Assembly: GCA_031281925.1 (NCBI GenBank)
Contig: JAITES010000181.1
Span: forward strand, 1 to 15,476
Length of the DNA stretch: 15,476 nucleotides
Direction: 5' to 3'
DNA from: Treponema sp.
Lineage (GTDB): Bacteria > Spirochaetota > Spirochaetia > Treponematales > Breznakiellaceae
Shown piece by piece: positions 1 through 7,700 of this stretch (position 1 is its first letter; each line of letters begins with the position of its first letter). A program made the position numbers and the translations under genes. The notes under the pieces were generated by a model, which saw only the letters and a list, made by a program, of their open reading frames with translations, did no database searches and was not told the DNA's origin.

Positions 1-1245
1 TTGGCGCATCTTAAAAACCTGGTAGAGATGCTCTACGCCAATGTGCCTTTTTACCGGAAAAAAATGGATGAACTGGGGATCGGATCCCGGGACATCAGGA
101 GTCTTAAGGACATCGAAAAGCTCCCCTTTACCACGAAGGACGACCTCAGGGTAAACTATCCCCGGGGGCTTCTGGCCTGTCCCAAAGACCGGATCGTAGA
201 AGTCCACATGAGTTCCGGCACCACCGGAAAGCCTGTTGTGGATGAGTATACGATAAACGATATCAATATCTGGCGGGAATCCATGGCCAGAACCCTGGCC
301 GGCGGCGGCTGTACCAGGGACGATATTGTCCAGAACTGTTACGGTTACGGTCTCTTTACCGGGGGGCCGGGAGCCCATTACGGAGCCCTGACCATCGGGG
401 CGGAAGTCCTTCCCATGTCCAGCGGGAACACCGCCCGCCAGCTCATGGTCATGCAGGATTTCGGTTCCACGATGCTCACCTGCACCCCCTCCTATGCTCT
501 CTACATGGCCGAAGAGGCCGTCGATGCGGGCATAGACCTCCACAAGCTTCCCATAAACAAGGGCTGTTTCGGCGCGGAGCCCTGGAGCGAAAACATGCGG
601 AAGGAAATAGAAAGCCGCTACAGCATGAAGGCCTACGATATCTACGGCCTCACCGAGATCATCGGGCCGGGCGTCTCCTTTGAATGTGAGGCCCAGGACG
701 GGCTTCATGTAAACGAAGACTTCTTCTATCCGGAGATCATCGATCCGGAAACGGGAAAGGCTCTGCCCGACGGCGAAAAGGGGGAACTGGTATTCACCAC
801 CCTCACCAAGGAGGGCACTCCCCTTCTCCGTTACAGGACGCGGGACATCACCTTCCTTATTAGGGAGCCCTGTTCCTGCGGACGGACAACGGTACGGATG
901 CACCGGCTCTTCGGCCGTACCGACGACATGCTCATCATCCGGGGGGTTAATGTCTTCCCCAGCCAGATAGAGCAGGCTCTCATCGAGATCGAAGGCACGG
1001 AACCCCAGTACCTTATCGTGGTAAGCCGGGGAGAAAGTCATCTGGACGATGTAGAACTCCAGGTAGAGGTAAAGAAGGAATTCTTCAGCGATGAAACCAG
1101 GGGGCTTGAGGCTCTGAGGGCCAAGATCGAAGGGGTAATGAAGAGTAAGCTGCAGATCGGCGTCAAGGTAAAGCTTGTGGAGCCCAAAACCATTGAACGT
1201 TCAATAGGCAAGGCAAAACGGGTTATCGACAACCGGAAAATCTAG
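1..1245 (+). CDS. paaK: Phenylacetate-CoA ligase (AMP-forming), probably missing its N-terminus at the window edge
   Basis: This is an adenylate-forming enzyme predicted to join phenylacetate or a related aryl acid to CoA using ATP, in the cytoplasm. Seen in the 414 codons present: the phosphate-binding loop SSGTTGKP at residues 71-78, GAEPW at 191-195, YGLTE at 215-219, RYRTRD at 277-282, the Cys-x-Cys element CSCGR at 291-295 typical of PaaK, the hinge region GRTDDMLIIRG at 305-315, and a C-terminal GKAKRV segment holding the likely catalytic lysine. PaaK proteins usually carry about 20 residues before the VPFYRKK segment, which here begins near residue 15, so the TTG at base 1 is probably an internal codon and the true start lies upstream. 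The next gene encodes an ACT-domain protein, a common partner of paaK in fermentative aromatic amino acid metabolism. Family assignment is firm; the exact acid used is not known. Confidence 0.93.
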   Translation: MAHLKNLVEMLYANVPFYRKKMDELGIGSRDIRSLKDIEKLPFTTKDDLRVNYPRGLLACPKDRIVEVHMSSGTTGKPVVDEYTINDINIWRESMARTLAGGGCTRDDIVQNCYGYGLFTGGPGAHYGALTIGAEVLPMSSGNTARQLMVMQDFGSTMLTCTPSYALYMAEEAVDAGIDLHKLPINKGCFGAEPWSENMRKEIESRYSMKAYDIYGLTEIIGPGVSFECEAQDGLHVNEDFFYPEIIDPETGKALPDGEKGELVFTTLTKEGTPLLRYRTRDITFLIREPCSCGRTTVRMHRLFGRTDDMLIIRGVNVFPSQIEQALIEIEGTEPQYLIVVSRGESHLDDVELQVEVKKEFFSDETRGLEALRAKIEGVMKSKLQIGVKVKLVEPKTIERSIGKAKRVIDNRKI

Positions 1246-1253
1246 TTTATAAT
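1226..1253 (+). promoter_or_regulatory. Predicted sigma-70-type promoter for the ACT-glgA run
   Basis: A -35-like hexamer TCGACA (1226-1231, five of six matches to TTGACA) is followed after 16 nt by a perfect TATAAT (1248-1253). It overlaps the last codons and stop of paaK. Transcription would start near 1259-1261, leaving about 62 nt of leader before the ACT gene. This is a sequence match only; no expression evidence is available. Confidence 0.6.
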
Positions 1254-1303
1254 AAAGGGTGAAGGGAGGAATTTGAAGAGAATATCCTTTAACCTTCACC
1301 TTT
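1254..1303. repeat. Inverted repeat in the leader of the ACT gene
   Basis: GGTGAAGG at 1258-1265 is matched perfectly by CCTTCACC at 1293-1300. Both arms are flanked by AAA (1254-1256) and TTT (1301-1303), with one extra G bulged on the left. The loop of about 27 nt contains a further short AGGA/TCCT pairing. The left arm coincides with the predicted transcription start of the promoter just upstream. It lacks a T-run after the stem, so an ordinary intrinsic terminator is unlikely. A regulator binding site or a leader hairpin are the better guesses. Confidence 0.5.
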
Positions 1304-1322
1304 CATACAAGGAGCGCCATTT

Positions 1323-1739
1323 ATGGAAATCAAACAGATATCGGTTTTTTTGGAGAATAATGCGGGACGGCTGGGAGAAGTAACCAAGGTTCTGGCCAAT
1401 GCGGGGATCAATCTCCGGGCGATAAGCATTGCCGACACGGCGGATTTTGGGATTCTGCGGTTAATTGTCAGCGATCATCAAAAGGCCCTGCTGGCCCTGC
1501 AGGAGGCGGGTTTTACCACCCGGATCACCAATGTGGCCGCCGTGGAGATAGAAGACAGGCCGGGGAGTCTTGCCAAAGTTATGGAACTTTTCCAGAAATC
1601 CCAGGTAAATATCGAATATCTCTACGCATCCCTGGAAGGCAAGGAGGGGAAGGCGGTGGTTATCTTCAAGCTGCAGGAGCATGACAAGGGCCTTGCCATT
1701 GTACAGGAATCGGGACTCTCCATGGTGGACAGTTTCTGA
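1323..1739 (+). CDS. Tandem ACT-domain protein, putative amino acid-binding regulator
   Basis: This is a 138-residue cytoplasmic protein made of two ACT domains, about residues 1-68 and 69-138. Each starts with the beta strand and binding-loop pattern of the family: ENNAGRLGEV at 11-20 with AGIN at 27-30 in the first, and EDRPGSLAKV at 77-86 with QVNIEYLYA at 94-102 in the second. ACT domains bind small ligands, usually amino acids, and control a partner enzyme. Stand-alone two-ACT proteins of this size often sit beside paaK and indolepyruvate oxidoreductase genes, so a role sensing an aromatic amino acid or its product is plausible but inferred. The start is supported by AAGGAG at 1309-1314, 8 nt before the ATG. 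Its TGA overlaps the glgA start by one base (TGATG), implying translational coupling to glycogen synthase. Confidence 0.88.
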   Translation: MEIKQISVFLENNAGRLGEVTKVLANAGINLRAISIADTADFGILRLIVSDHQKALLALQEAGFTTRITNVAAVEIEDRPGSLAKVMELFQKSQVNIEYLYASLEGKEGKAVVIFKLQEHDKGLAIVQESGLSMVDSF

Positions 1740-3214
1740 TGAAAATAATGATGGCCTCAAGCGAGGCAGCCCCTTTTGCCAAAACCGGAGGCCTTGCGGA
1801 TACGGTTTCGAGCCTTTCCATTGCTCTGGCAAAACTGGGGCATGAGGTAAAGATCGTCATTCCCCGGTACTACAGCATAGACCGGGGGGCTCTGGAGCAG
1901 CTGGAAGGCCCGATGGGGGTAGGTACAGGCGGCGGCGAAGAATGGTGCGCCGTATATAAAACAAACCTGCCCGGTTCCCCCAGGAAAAACACAATAGAAA
2001 TCTTCTTTGTTGATCATGAAAAATTCTTCGGGCGGGACGGGATCTACGGCACCCCTTCGGAACCGGACTTTCTGGATAATCCCCGGCGTTTCAGTTTCTT
2101 CTGCCGGGCCGTGTTTCAGCTTTGCCGCAAACTCCGCTGGGAGCCCGATATTCTCCATGCCCATGACTGGCCCGGCGCCCTGGTTCCCGTCTTCCTCAAA
2201 TTCGGGGAAAAATACTTTCCGGGCTTTGACAATACAAAATCGGTGCTGACGATTCACAATCTCGGCTACCAGGGAATCTACAGCAAGGATAACTACTGGT
2301 TTACTGCACTCAACTGGGATGTATTCGGGGCGGCGGGATTTGAAGACTGGAACATGATGAATCTCCTCAAGGCGGGAATCTGCTGCGCGGACAAGCTCAA
2401 CACCGTTTCCCGCCGTTATGCGGAAGAAACCAGGACACAGGCCCAGGGTTTCAGGCTGGACGGGGTTCTGCGTTACCGTTCCGAAGACTACCAGGGGATC
2501 CTTAACGGCATAGATACGGAACTCTGGAATCCCGCCAAGGATAAATTCATTCCCGCCCCGTATTCGTCAAAAAATATGGCGGGAAAAGCCAGGGCAAAAG
2601 AGGCTTTGCAGAAGGAATTCGGCCTGCCCGGCAGGGAGGATGTGCCCATTGTCGGCATGATCAGCCGTCTGGTGGATCAGAAGGGGGTGGGAGAACTCTT
2701 CGGCCCCGGTTATGGTTCGGCCTTTTCCATCTGCCAGGACATGGATCTTCAGTTTGTAATCCTCGGTACCGGGGAAAGCTGGTGCGAAAACGAGATCCGC
2801 AGCCTTTCTTCCAGGCTTTCAAACTTCAAGGCAAAGATAGGCTACAGCGAGGAATTCTCCCATCTCATTGAGGCAGGCAGCGACTTCTTCCTTATGCCCA
2901 GCCGCTACGAACCTTCGGGACTCAACCAGATGTACTCCATGGTCTATGGAACCCTTCCCATCGTCCGGAACACCGGGGGCCTTGCCGATACGGTACAAAA
3001 CTACAATCAGGACTCAGGCGGCGGAACAGGCTTTATGTTCGACGATCTTAACCCTTCCGCGATATACAATACCGTGGGCTGGGCGGTCTGGGCCTACTAC
3101 AACCGGCGGGATGATATCGAAGGCATGAGGATCCGTGGAATGAATCAGAGTTTTTCCTGGGAAATTTCCGCCAAAAAGTACATAGCCATGTATGAGGCTG
3201 CTCTTGCCACATAA
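1739..3214 (+). CDS. glgA: Glycogen synthase (ADP-glucose glucosyltransferase, GT5)
   Basis: The predicted reaction is transfer of glucose from ADP-glucose to the non-reducing end of an alpha-1,4-glucan, building storage glycogen in the cytoplasm. The 491-residue protein is about usual length for GlgA. Seen: KTGGLAD at 15-21 in the N-terminal Rossmann domain (the nucleotide-sugar binding loop), HAHDWPG at 140-146 containing the active-site histidine region, TIHNLGYQG at 171-179, LNGID at 255-259, SRLVDQKG at 309-316 opening the C-terminal Rossmann domain, PSRYEPSGLNQ at 387-397 and RNTGGLADTV at 410-419. The chosen ATG gives the family-typical opening MKIMMASSEAAPFAKTGG. It overlaps the ACT gene stop by one base, with a weak GGTGGA at 1724-1729 as ribosome site. 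No other glycogen gene is in the window. The response regulator gene begins 14 nt downstream, so the two are likely co-transcribed. Confidence 0.96.
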   Translation: MKIMMASSEAAPFAKTGGLADTVSSLSIALAKLGHEVKIVIPRYYSIDRGALEQLEGPMGVGTGGGEEWCAVYKTNLPGSPRKNTIEIFFVDHEKFFGRDGIYGTPSEPDFLDNPRRFSFFCRAVFQLCRKLRWEPDILHAHDWPGALVPVFLKFGEKYFPGFDNTKSVLTIHNLGYQGIYSKDNYWFTALNWDVFGAAGFEDWNMMNLLKAGICCADKLNTVSRRYAEETRTQAQGFRLDGVLRYRSEDYQGILNGIDTELWNPAKDKFIPAPYSSKNMAGKARAKEALQKEFGLPGREDVPIVGMISRLVDQKGVGELFGPGYGSAFSICQDMDLQFVILGTGESWCENEIRSLSSRLSNFKAKIGYSEEFSHLIEAGSDFFLMPSRYEPSGLNQMYSMVYGTLPIVRNTGGLADTVQNYNQDSGGGTGFMFDDLNPSAIYNTVGWAVWAYYNRRDDIEGMRIRGMNQSFSWEISAKKYIAMYEAALAT

Positions 3215-3228
3215 AAAAAGGTAGAAGC

Positions 3229-4266
3229 ATGAAACAGATACTGGTAGTTGACGATAACCTGGCCATCCTCAAGCATATTCAAATTCAGCTTGCGGGAAAT
3301 TACCAGGTGCTGCTGGCAAAATCCGGCGCTCAGGCTCTGCAGATCTGTTCCAGACAGGCGCCGGATCTGATACTCCTGGACATTGAAATGCCGGAGATGA
3401 ACGGCTTTGAAACCATTGCCCGTCTCAAACAGAATCCGCGGCTCTTCCGCATTCCGGTAATTTTCCTTACCGCCAATCACGACAGCGCTACCGAGCTTAA
3501 GGGGCTTGAATCCGGCGCGGTGGATTTTATAACCAAGCCTTTCGAGAAGAGCATCCTTATCCACCGGATCAAACTCCATTCCCAGCTTTCCGCCTATCAG
3601 CAGGATCTTGAAAAAACGGTAAAGGAACTTGAAGACAGCATCGTCCTTTCATTCTCGGAACTTATTGAGGCGCGGGACGAAAATACAGGCGGTCATGTGC
3701 AGCGTACCAGCCGCTATGCGGAACTCCTCATCCGCGAACTGCTGCGGGAGGGGCAGTTCCTGGATCTTTTCAACGAAGACGAGATAGCCATGTCGATAAA
3801 GGCCGTCCCCCTCCACGATATAGGCAAGATCGGCATCAGCGATTCCATACTGCTCAAACCGGGCCGGCTGGACGCGGAAGAATTCGCCGTCATGAGAACC
3901 CATACGACAATCGGCGCCCGGATCCTTCAGCAGATGTTTGAAAGGACTCCAACCCAGCATTACCTCCGCTATGCCAGGATTGTCGCGGAAGGGCATCATG
4001 AAAAGTGGGACGGCTCAGGCTACCCCCACGGCCTCAAGGGGGATGACATTCCCCTTATCTCCCGCATCATGGCGGTGGCGGATGTGTATGACGCGCTGGT
4101 GGCGGACAGGGTGTACCGCAAGGCCCTTAGTCCCGCAGAGGCCCACGATCATATAGTGGCCGGAAGCGGCGTACATTTTGATCCGAGGATTATTAACGCT
4201 TTTGAAGAGATCTGTGATGAGATGGCTGCAGAAGCCATGACGAAACATACTTCCACTACCGCCTGA
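3229..4266 (+). CDS. REC/HD-GYP response regulator, predicted cyclic-di-GMP phosphodiesterase
   Basis: This is a two-domain cytoplasmic response regulator of 345 residues. The receiver domain (about 1-118) has the acidic pair D8-D9, phosphoacceptor D51 in LLDIEMPEMNG, T81 and K103 (TKP), so it looks fully competent. A short helical linker leads to an HD-GYP domain (about 140-330) with GGHVQR at 154-159, the HD pair at 196-197 in HDIGK, HHEKW at 256-260 and the GYP signature at 264-266 in DGSGYPHGLKG. All metal-binding motifs of the family are visible. HD-GYP enzymes hydrolyse cyclic-di-GMP, lowering its level. A ribosome site (AGGTAG) lies just before the ATG in the 14 nt gap after glgA. The adjacent membrane Hpt protein and the hybrid kinase further down make this the likely final acceptor of a phosphorelay, which is inference from layout. 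Confidence 0.94.
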   Translation: MKQILVVDDNLAILKHIQIQLAGNYQVLLAKSGAQALQICSRQAPDLILLDIEMPEMNGFETIARLKQNPRLFRIPVIFLTANHDSATELKGLESGAVDFITKPFEKSILIHRIKLHSQLSAYQQDLEKTVKELEDSIVLSFSELIEARDENTGGHVQRTSRYAELLIRELLREGQFLDLFNEDEIAMSIKAVPLHDIGKIGISDSILLKPGRLDAEEFAVMRTHTTIGARILQQMFERTPTQHYLRYARIVAEGHHEKWDGSGYPHGLKGDDIPLISRIMAVADVYDALVADRVYRKALSPAEAHDHIVAGSGVHFDPRIINAFEEICDEMAAEAMTKHTSTTA

Positions 4267-4304
4267 AAAACCGCGGCGCCGGATTTCCAGGAGGCCGGAT
4301 CGGA

Positions 4305-6749
4305 ATGAAAAAAAGTATTTGGACAAAGATTATCCTTTTTGTGGCGGTTCCCTTTCTGCTTATCTTTACCCTGATATCCGCGCTGATCCTGCAGACGATC
4401 TACAGTGAAAAGATACGTGATATCAGGCAGGACACACAGAAACTGGCGCTCTACAACGAGATGAGCCTCCGCAGTTTTCTTGAAAATTCCCGCCTTTCGG
4501 TAAAGATTGCGGCGGAGGGACTGGGACGCATAAACGCGGAGGATCCCGGCGCCAGGGATGCGGGTGACAGGCACATTATCGCCATGCTGAAAAACCCGGC
4601 GGTTGTCAATTGCTGGCTTGTGTTTGAACCGGATGCCTTTGACGGCAGGGATGCGGAACATTCAGGAGAGTATCCGGGAGCCCCCTCGGGACGCTATATG
4701 CGTTCATTCAGTCTCCGGAACGGCAAGGTTACTGTTGTCAATGACATGAACGAAAAAACCATTGACGATCCTGAGGAAGGCTACTATTACGTCATCCCGA
4801 AAAAGACCGAAAAACCCTACACCGACATTATCGGGGAAAATAAAAAATTCTTCTGGGATTATAAAACCGGCGAAGGGCTGCTCAACACTTTTACTGTGGT
4901 TTCTCCGGTTTTCCGCGAAGACAGGTTTATCGGCTGTATAGGGATAGATGTATTACTTTCCTCCCTGGTGCTGGGGGACGAATTTATAAAAAATGCCGTT
5001 TCCATGCTTATCAATCCCAACGGGACGGTGGTTCACGCCAGGGATTTTTCCAATATCGGCAGGCATATCGAAGAGCTTCAATTTTCGAATATAGGGGCAA
5101 TCCTGGATGCATTTGACGAACGGCGCGAGATTCAGATAACAAGCGAAAAGGGTCCGCTTTTCGGGGGCAGGGCCTACATTCTCTTTCACCCCGTCTTTAT
5201 TGACGATATTGAAAAGCCTCTGTATGTCTATGCCGCCATACCGGAAACTGAGGTAATTAAAGATGTCCGTCCGGTAATCACCTCCGTCATCATTTCCCTT
5301 TTGGCGGTCGTGGGTGTTTTTGCGGCGCTGATCTTCTACATTTACAGATCGATTTCAAACCCCATTCATATTCTTACCATGGCAAGCGATAAAATTTCCC
5401 AGGGGGATCTTGAAGAAGAAATCGCCGTCTTCGATTCCGCCGACGAACTGGGCATCCTCTCCCGATCCCTTAACCTTATGGTGGAACAGTTCCGGCTCCA
5501 TCTGGGCATCGAAGAACAAAACCGCCAGATGCTGGAACTCTACACCAGACTCAACAGCGCGATATACAAATACCAGGACAACCGGGAAGCCCTGGATGCC
5601 ATACTCAGGATTATCTGCAGAAATTACAATGTTTCTACCGCCACCATGATCTGTCTTGAAAAGGGAAAAGCCATAGTCTGTTCTTCCAAAGGCGAAAGCC
5701 CCTGGCCCCAGGACAGCGAATTTCCCTATCACTGGCAGGTCATATCCTTTATCAAGGGCAAAAAATACGCAAGTTTTAACGCATACAGCCTCAAGGAAGC
5801 CGGACTTATTTTTACGAGCCGTTATTCTCTCTTCCTCTGCATACTTCCCCTCTTTGCCGGGGAAGAACTCATGGCCTATGTCATAATGGAAAGCGGGAAA
5901 GAACGCGGGCCTTTCATCAATGACGATACGAGTCTTACCTTTATTCAGGATATTGTTTCCTATGCCTTTTTAAGACGGCGCAGTATTTCTGCTTCCCAGG
6001 AAGATCCGAATGAAAGCCGGCTTTCCCTTTCCGTCAAAAAAGCGGATACAGCCACCATAAAAGTACAGGAGACTGAAGCCCCTCTCCCGGAGGAAGAAAT
6101 GACAGACAAGCAACCGGATCCCCTGCAGGCTGCCAGAGCCATTGAGGGCCTCGACGTTGACCGCGGACTGATCCTTCTGGCAGACTCCGCGGAACAATAC
6201 CTCGAATTGATTAAATTTTCCGCCTCGGTCTTCAAAAATTCCATTGACCACATGGATTCCTTTCTTGGAAACGATGACCTTCCCGCCTTCGCCATAGAGG
6301 TTCACGGGGCCAAAGGCGCCCTCAACAACATCGGCGCGTCCAGCCTGGGAGAAGAAGCCCTGTATCTTGAAAAGGAAGGCAAGGCAGGCAACGGAGAATT
6401 CTGCAAAATAAATTATCCTGCTTTCAGAAAAAGACTTGCGGCGCTTGTGGAAGGCCTGGTCTCTCTCGATACAAAAACCGGCAACAGTACTACTGCGGAA
6501 ACAGGCGCCGCCGGGGACGGTGTTTCGGCGGAGGAACTCTCCAGGGCCCTCAAAAAGGCTGCCGGCGCGTGTGAAGGCTACGATTCCTTCAAGGCCCAGG
6601 AGTATATTGCCCCCTATATTCACAATGCGGGCCTGGATGAGGAAACCGGAAAAAAACTGGCCTTTATCAGTGAAAAGCTCAACAATGTCGATTATGATGA
6701 AGCCCTGGCCGCCATCCGGGAACTTCTGGAAACATCCGGAGAAGGATGA
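4305..6749 (+). CDS. Membrane sensor with Cache, HAMP and GAF-like domains ending in an Hpt phosphotransfer domain
   Basis: This 814-residue protein has no kinase domain. Order seen: membrane helix about 9-33; extracytoplasmic sensor about 34-320 of double-Cache type (YYYVIPKKT near 160-168, then FTVVSPVF at 196-203 and GCIGIDV at 210-216); second membrane helix about 324-347; HAMP about 348-400 with P353 and the DELG element at 380-383; a GAF-like domain about 425-555; an acidic linker; and an Hpt domain about 607-722. The Hpt opens with IEGLDVDRGL (613-622) and carries the phosphoacceptor H667 in EVHGAKGALNNIGA. A helical tail (740-810) follows. The start is set by AGGAGG at 4289-4294, 10 nt before the ATG. 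The family chemistry implies it accepts phosphate on H667 from a receiver and passes it to another receiver. Candidates in the window are the hybrid kinase receiver and the HD-GYP regulator. Cache and HAMP would let an outside signal modulate that step. The next gene begins directly after its stop. Confidence 0.87.
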   Translation: MKKSIWTKIILFVAVPFLLIFTLISALILQTIYSEKIRDIRQDTQKLALYNEMSLRSFLENSRLSVKIAAEGLGRINAEDPGARDAGDRHIIAMLKNPAVVNCWLVFEPDAFDGRDAEHSGEYPGAPSGRYMRSFSLRNGKVTVVNDMNEKTIDDPEEGYYYVIPKKTEKPYTDIIGENKKFFWDYKTGEGLLNTFTVVSPVFREDRFIGCIGIDVLLSSLVLGDEFIKNAVSMLINPNGTVVHARDFSNIGRHIEELQFSNIGAILDAFDERREIQITSEKGPLFGGRAYILFHPVFIDDIEKPLYVYAAIPETEVIKDVRPVITSVIISLLAVVGVFAALIFYIYRSISNPIHILTMASDKISQGDLEEEIAVFDSADELGILSRSLNLMVEQFRLHLGIEEQNRQMLELYTRLNSAIYKYQDNREALDAILRIICRNYNVSTATMICLEKGKAIVCSSKGESPWPQDSEFPYHWQVISFIKGKKYASFNAYSLKEAGLIFTSRYSLFLCILPLFAGEELMAYVIMESGKERGPFINDDTSLTFIQDIVSYAFLRRRSISASQEDPNESRLSLSVKKADTATIKVQETEAPLPEEEMTDKQPDPLQAARAIEGLDVDRGLILLADSAEQYLELIKFSASVFKNSIDHMDSFLGNDDLPAFAIEVHGAKGALNNIGASSLGEEALYLEKEGKAGNGEFCKINYPAFRKRLAALVEGLVSLDTKTGNSTTAETGAAGDGVSAEELSRALKKAAGACEGYDSFKAQEYIAPYIHNAGLDEETGKKLAFISEKLNNVDYDEALAAIRELLETSGEG

Positions 6750-7700
6750 ATGAAGCATCTGTTCATCATAAACCCGAAGGCAAAGATGCTCAAAGACAGG
6801 ACCGGTGATTTTGCAGCCGGGATACGGGCATTCTTTTCAAGCTATCCCCAGCTGGAGTACGACATCCACATTACACGGTGGAAAAGGGATGCGGTAGGTT
6901 TTACCCGCCGTTATGTTTCCATGGCCGATTCCCTGGTCCGTGTCTATGCGGTTGGGGGAAACGGCATACTCTTTGAGGTAGTGAACGGCGTACAGGGACT
7001 TCCAAATGTGCAGATAGCCGCCTATCCTATGGGAACCAACAATTCTTTTCTCTACACCTTCGGGGGAGAAGCCGTACTGAGGCATTTCCGTTCCCTGCGG
7101 AATCTTGTGTTCTCCCATGTAATAAATGTTGATGTCATGAGGATCGGCAATAACTTCAGCATCAATGCCAGTCTTGTGGGAGTGGAAGCCATGGGCTATC
7201 AGAGGGGTGCGGAAATATATGAAAAGCTGCCCCTTCCCATTAATTTTTGTTACCAGAGTGCGGGAGCGCTGGAAATTATCAAAAAAGGCAGGGTCAGGAG
7301 CCAGGATTACCGCATAGAACTTGACGGAAAAAATTTAAACGGTTCCTATCTGAGCCTGACAGTCGCAAATTCTCCCTGCTACGGCAAGGGACTGCCCGGC
7401 CCCTTTGACGCAAAAATAGACGACGGCCTTCTGGATTTATACCTGATAAAAGACATACCGAAACTCCTGATTCCCCGTATCATCAACGATTACCACCACG
7501 GCCTGTACCCCAAATGGAAGCTCTACATCAATCATTACAGGGGGCGTTCGCTTTCGATCAGCTCGGATACGGTTATGAACATTGTTTTTGACGGGGAAGT
7601 CTTTTATGACACATCCGTCCGTTATGAGATAGTTCCCCAGGCAATTGATTTTGTCTATCCCGGCAGCATTACTGCTGCGGAGAAACAGAATGCCGAATAA
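6750..7700 (+). CDS. Diacylglycerol kinase-family protein with altered catalytic motifs
   Basis: This 316-residue cytoplasmic protein has the fold signature of soluble lipid kinases of the diacylglycerol/sphingosine kinase family. Seen: N-terminal FIINPKA at 5-11, VGGNGILFEVVNG at 68-80, PMGTNNSFLYTFG at 93-105, D128 in NVDVMRIG, DDGLLDLYLI at 224-233 and FDGEVF at 280-285. In the family the second motif is GGDGT and the third is GTGND. Here the first aspartate is Asn71 and the second is Ser99, while the later DG.LD and DGE motifs are intact. The loss of both acidic residues could mean no or changed kinase activity, or a lipid-binding role. The ATG directly follows the previous stop (TGA then ATG) with GGAGAAGG just upstream, and the 3' end overlaps the hybrid kinase gene by 11 nt. 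It is therefore tightly coupled to the relay genes on both sides. Substrate unknown. Confidence 0.85.
   Translation: MKHLFIINPKAKMLKDRTGDFAAGIRAFFSSYPQLEYDIHITRWKRDAVGFTRRYVSMADSLVRVYAVGGNGILFEVVNGVQGLPNVQIAAYPMGTNNSFLYTFGGEAVLRHFRSLRNLVFSHVINVDVMRIGNNFSINASLVGVEAMGYQRGAEIYEKLPLPINFCYQSAGALEIIKKGRVRSQDYRIELDGKNLNGSYLSLTVANSPCYGKGLPGPFDAKIDDGLLDLYLIKDIPKLLIPRIINDYHHGLYPKWKLYINHYRGRSLSISSDTVMNIVFDGEVFYDTSVRYEIVPQAIDFVYPGSITAAEKQNAE
7679..7683 (+). promoter_or_regulatory. Ribosome binding site deciding the hybrid kinase start
   Basis: GGAGA ends 6 nt before the ATG at 7690. This supports a start at 7690 instead of the earlier in-frame ATG at 7645, which would overlap the lipid-kinase-like gene by 56 nt and add 15 unnatural residues. 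Confidence 0.7.

Noticed and set aside
1254..1303. Inverted repeat as terminator of paaK
   Set aside because: The loop is long (about 27 nt), only TTT follows the stem, and the predicted promoter lies before it, so termination of paaK is a poor explanation.
5970..6758. 262-codon open frame on the minus strand
   Set aside because: It lies wholly opposite the Hpt-containing gene, whose domains are clear. The antisense product shows no family motif.
7645..7689. Earlier in-frame ATG for the hybrid kinase
   Set aside because: It would overlap the preceding gene by 56 nt and adds residues that simply translate that gene's end in another frame. The ATG at 7690 has a well-spaced GGAGA.
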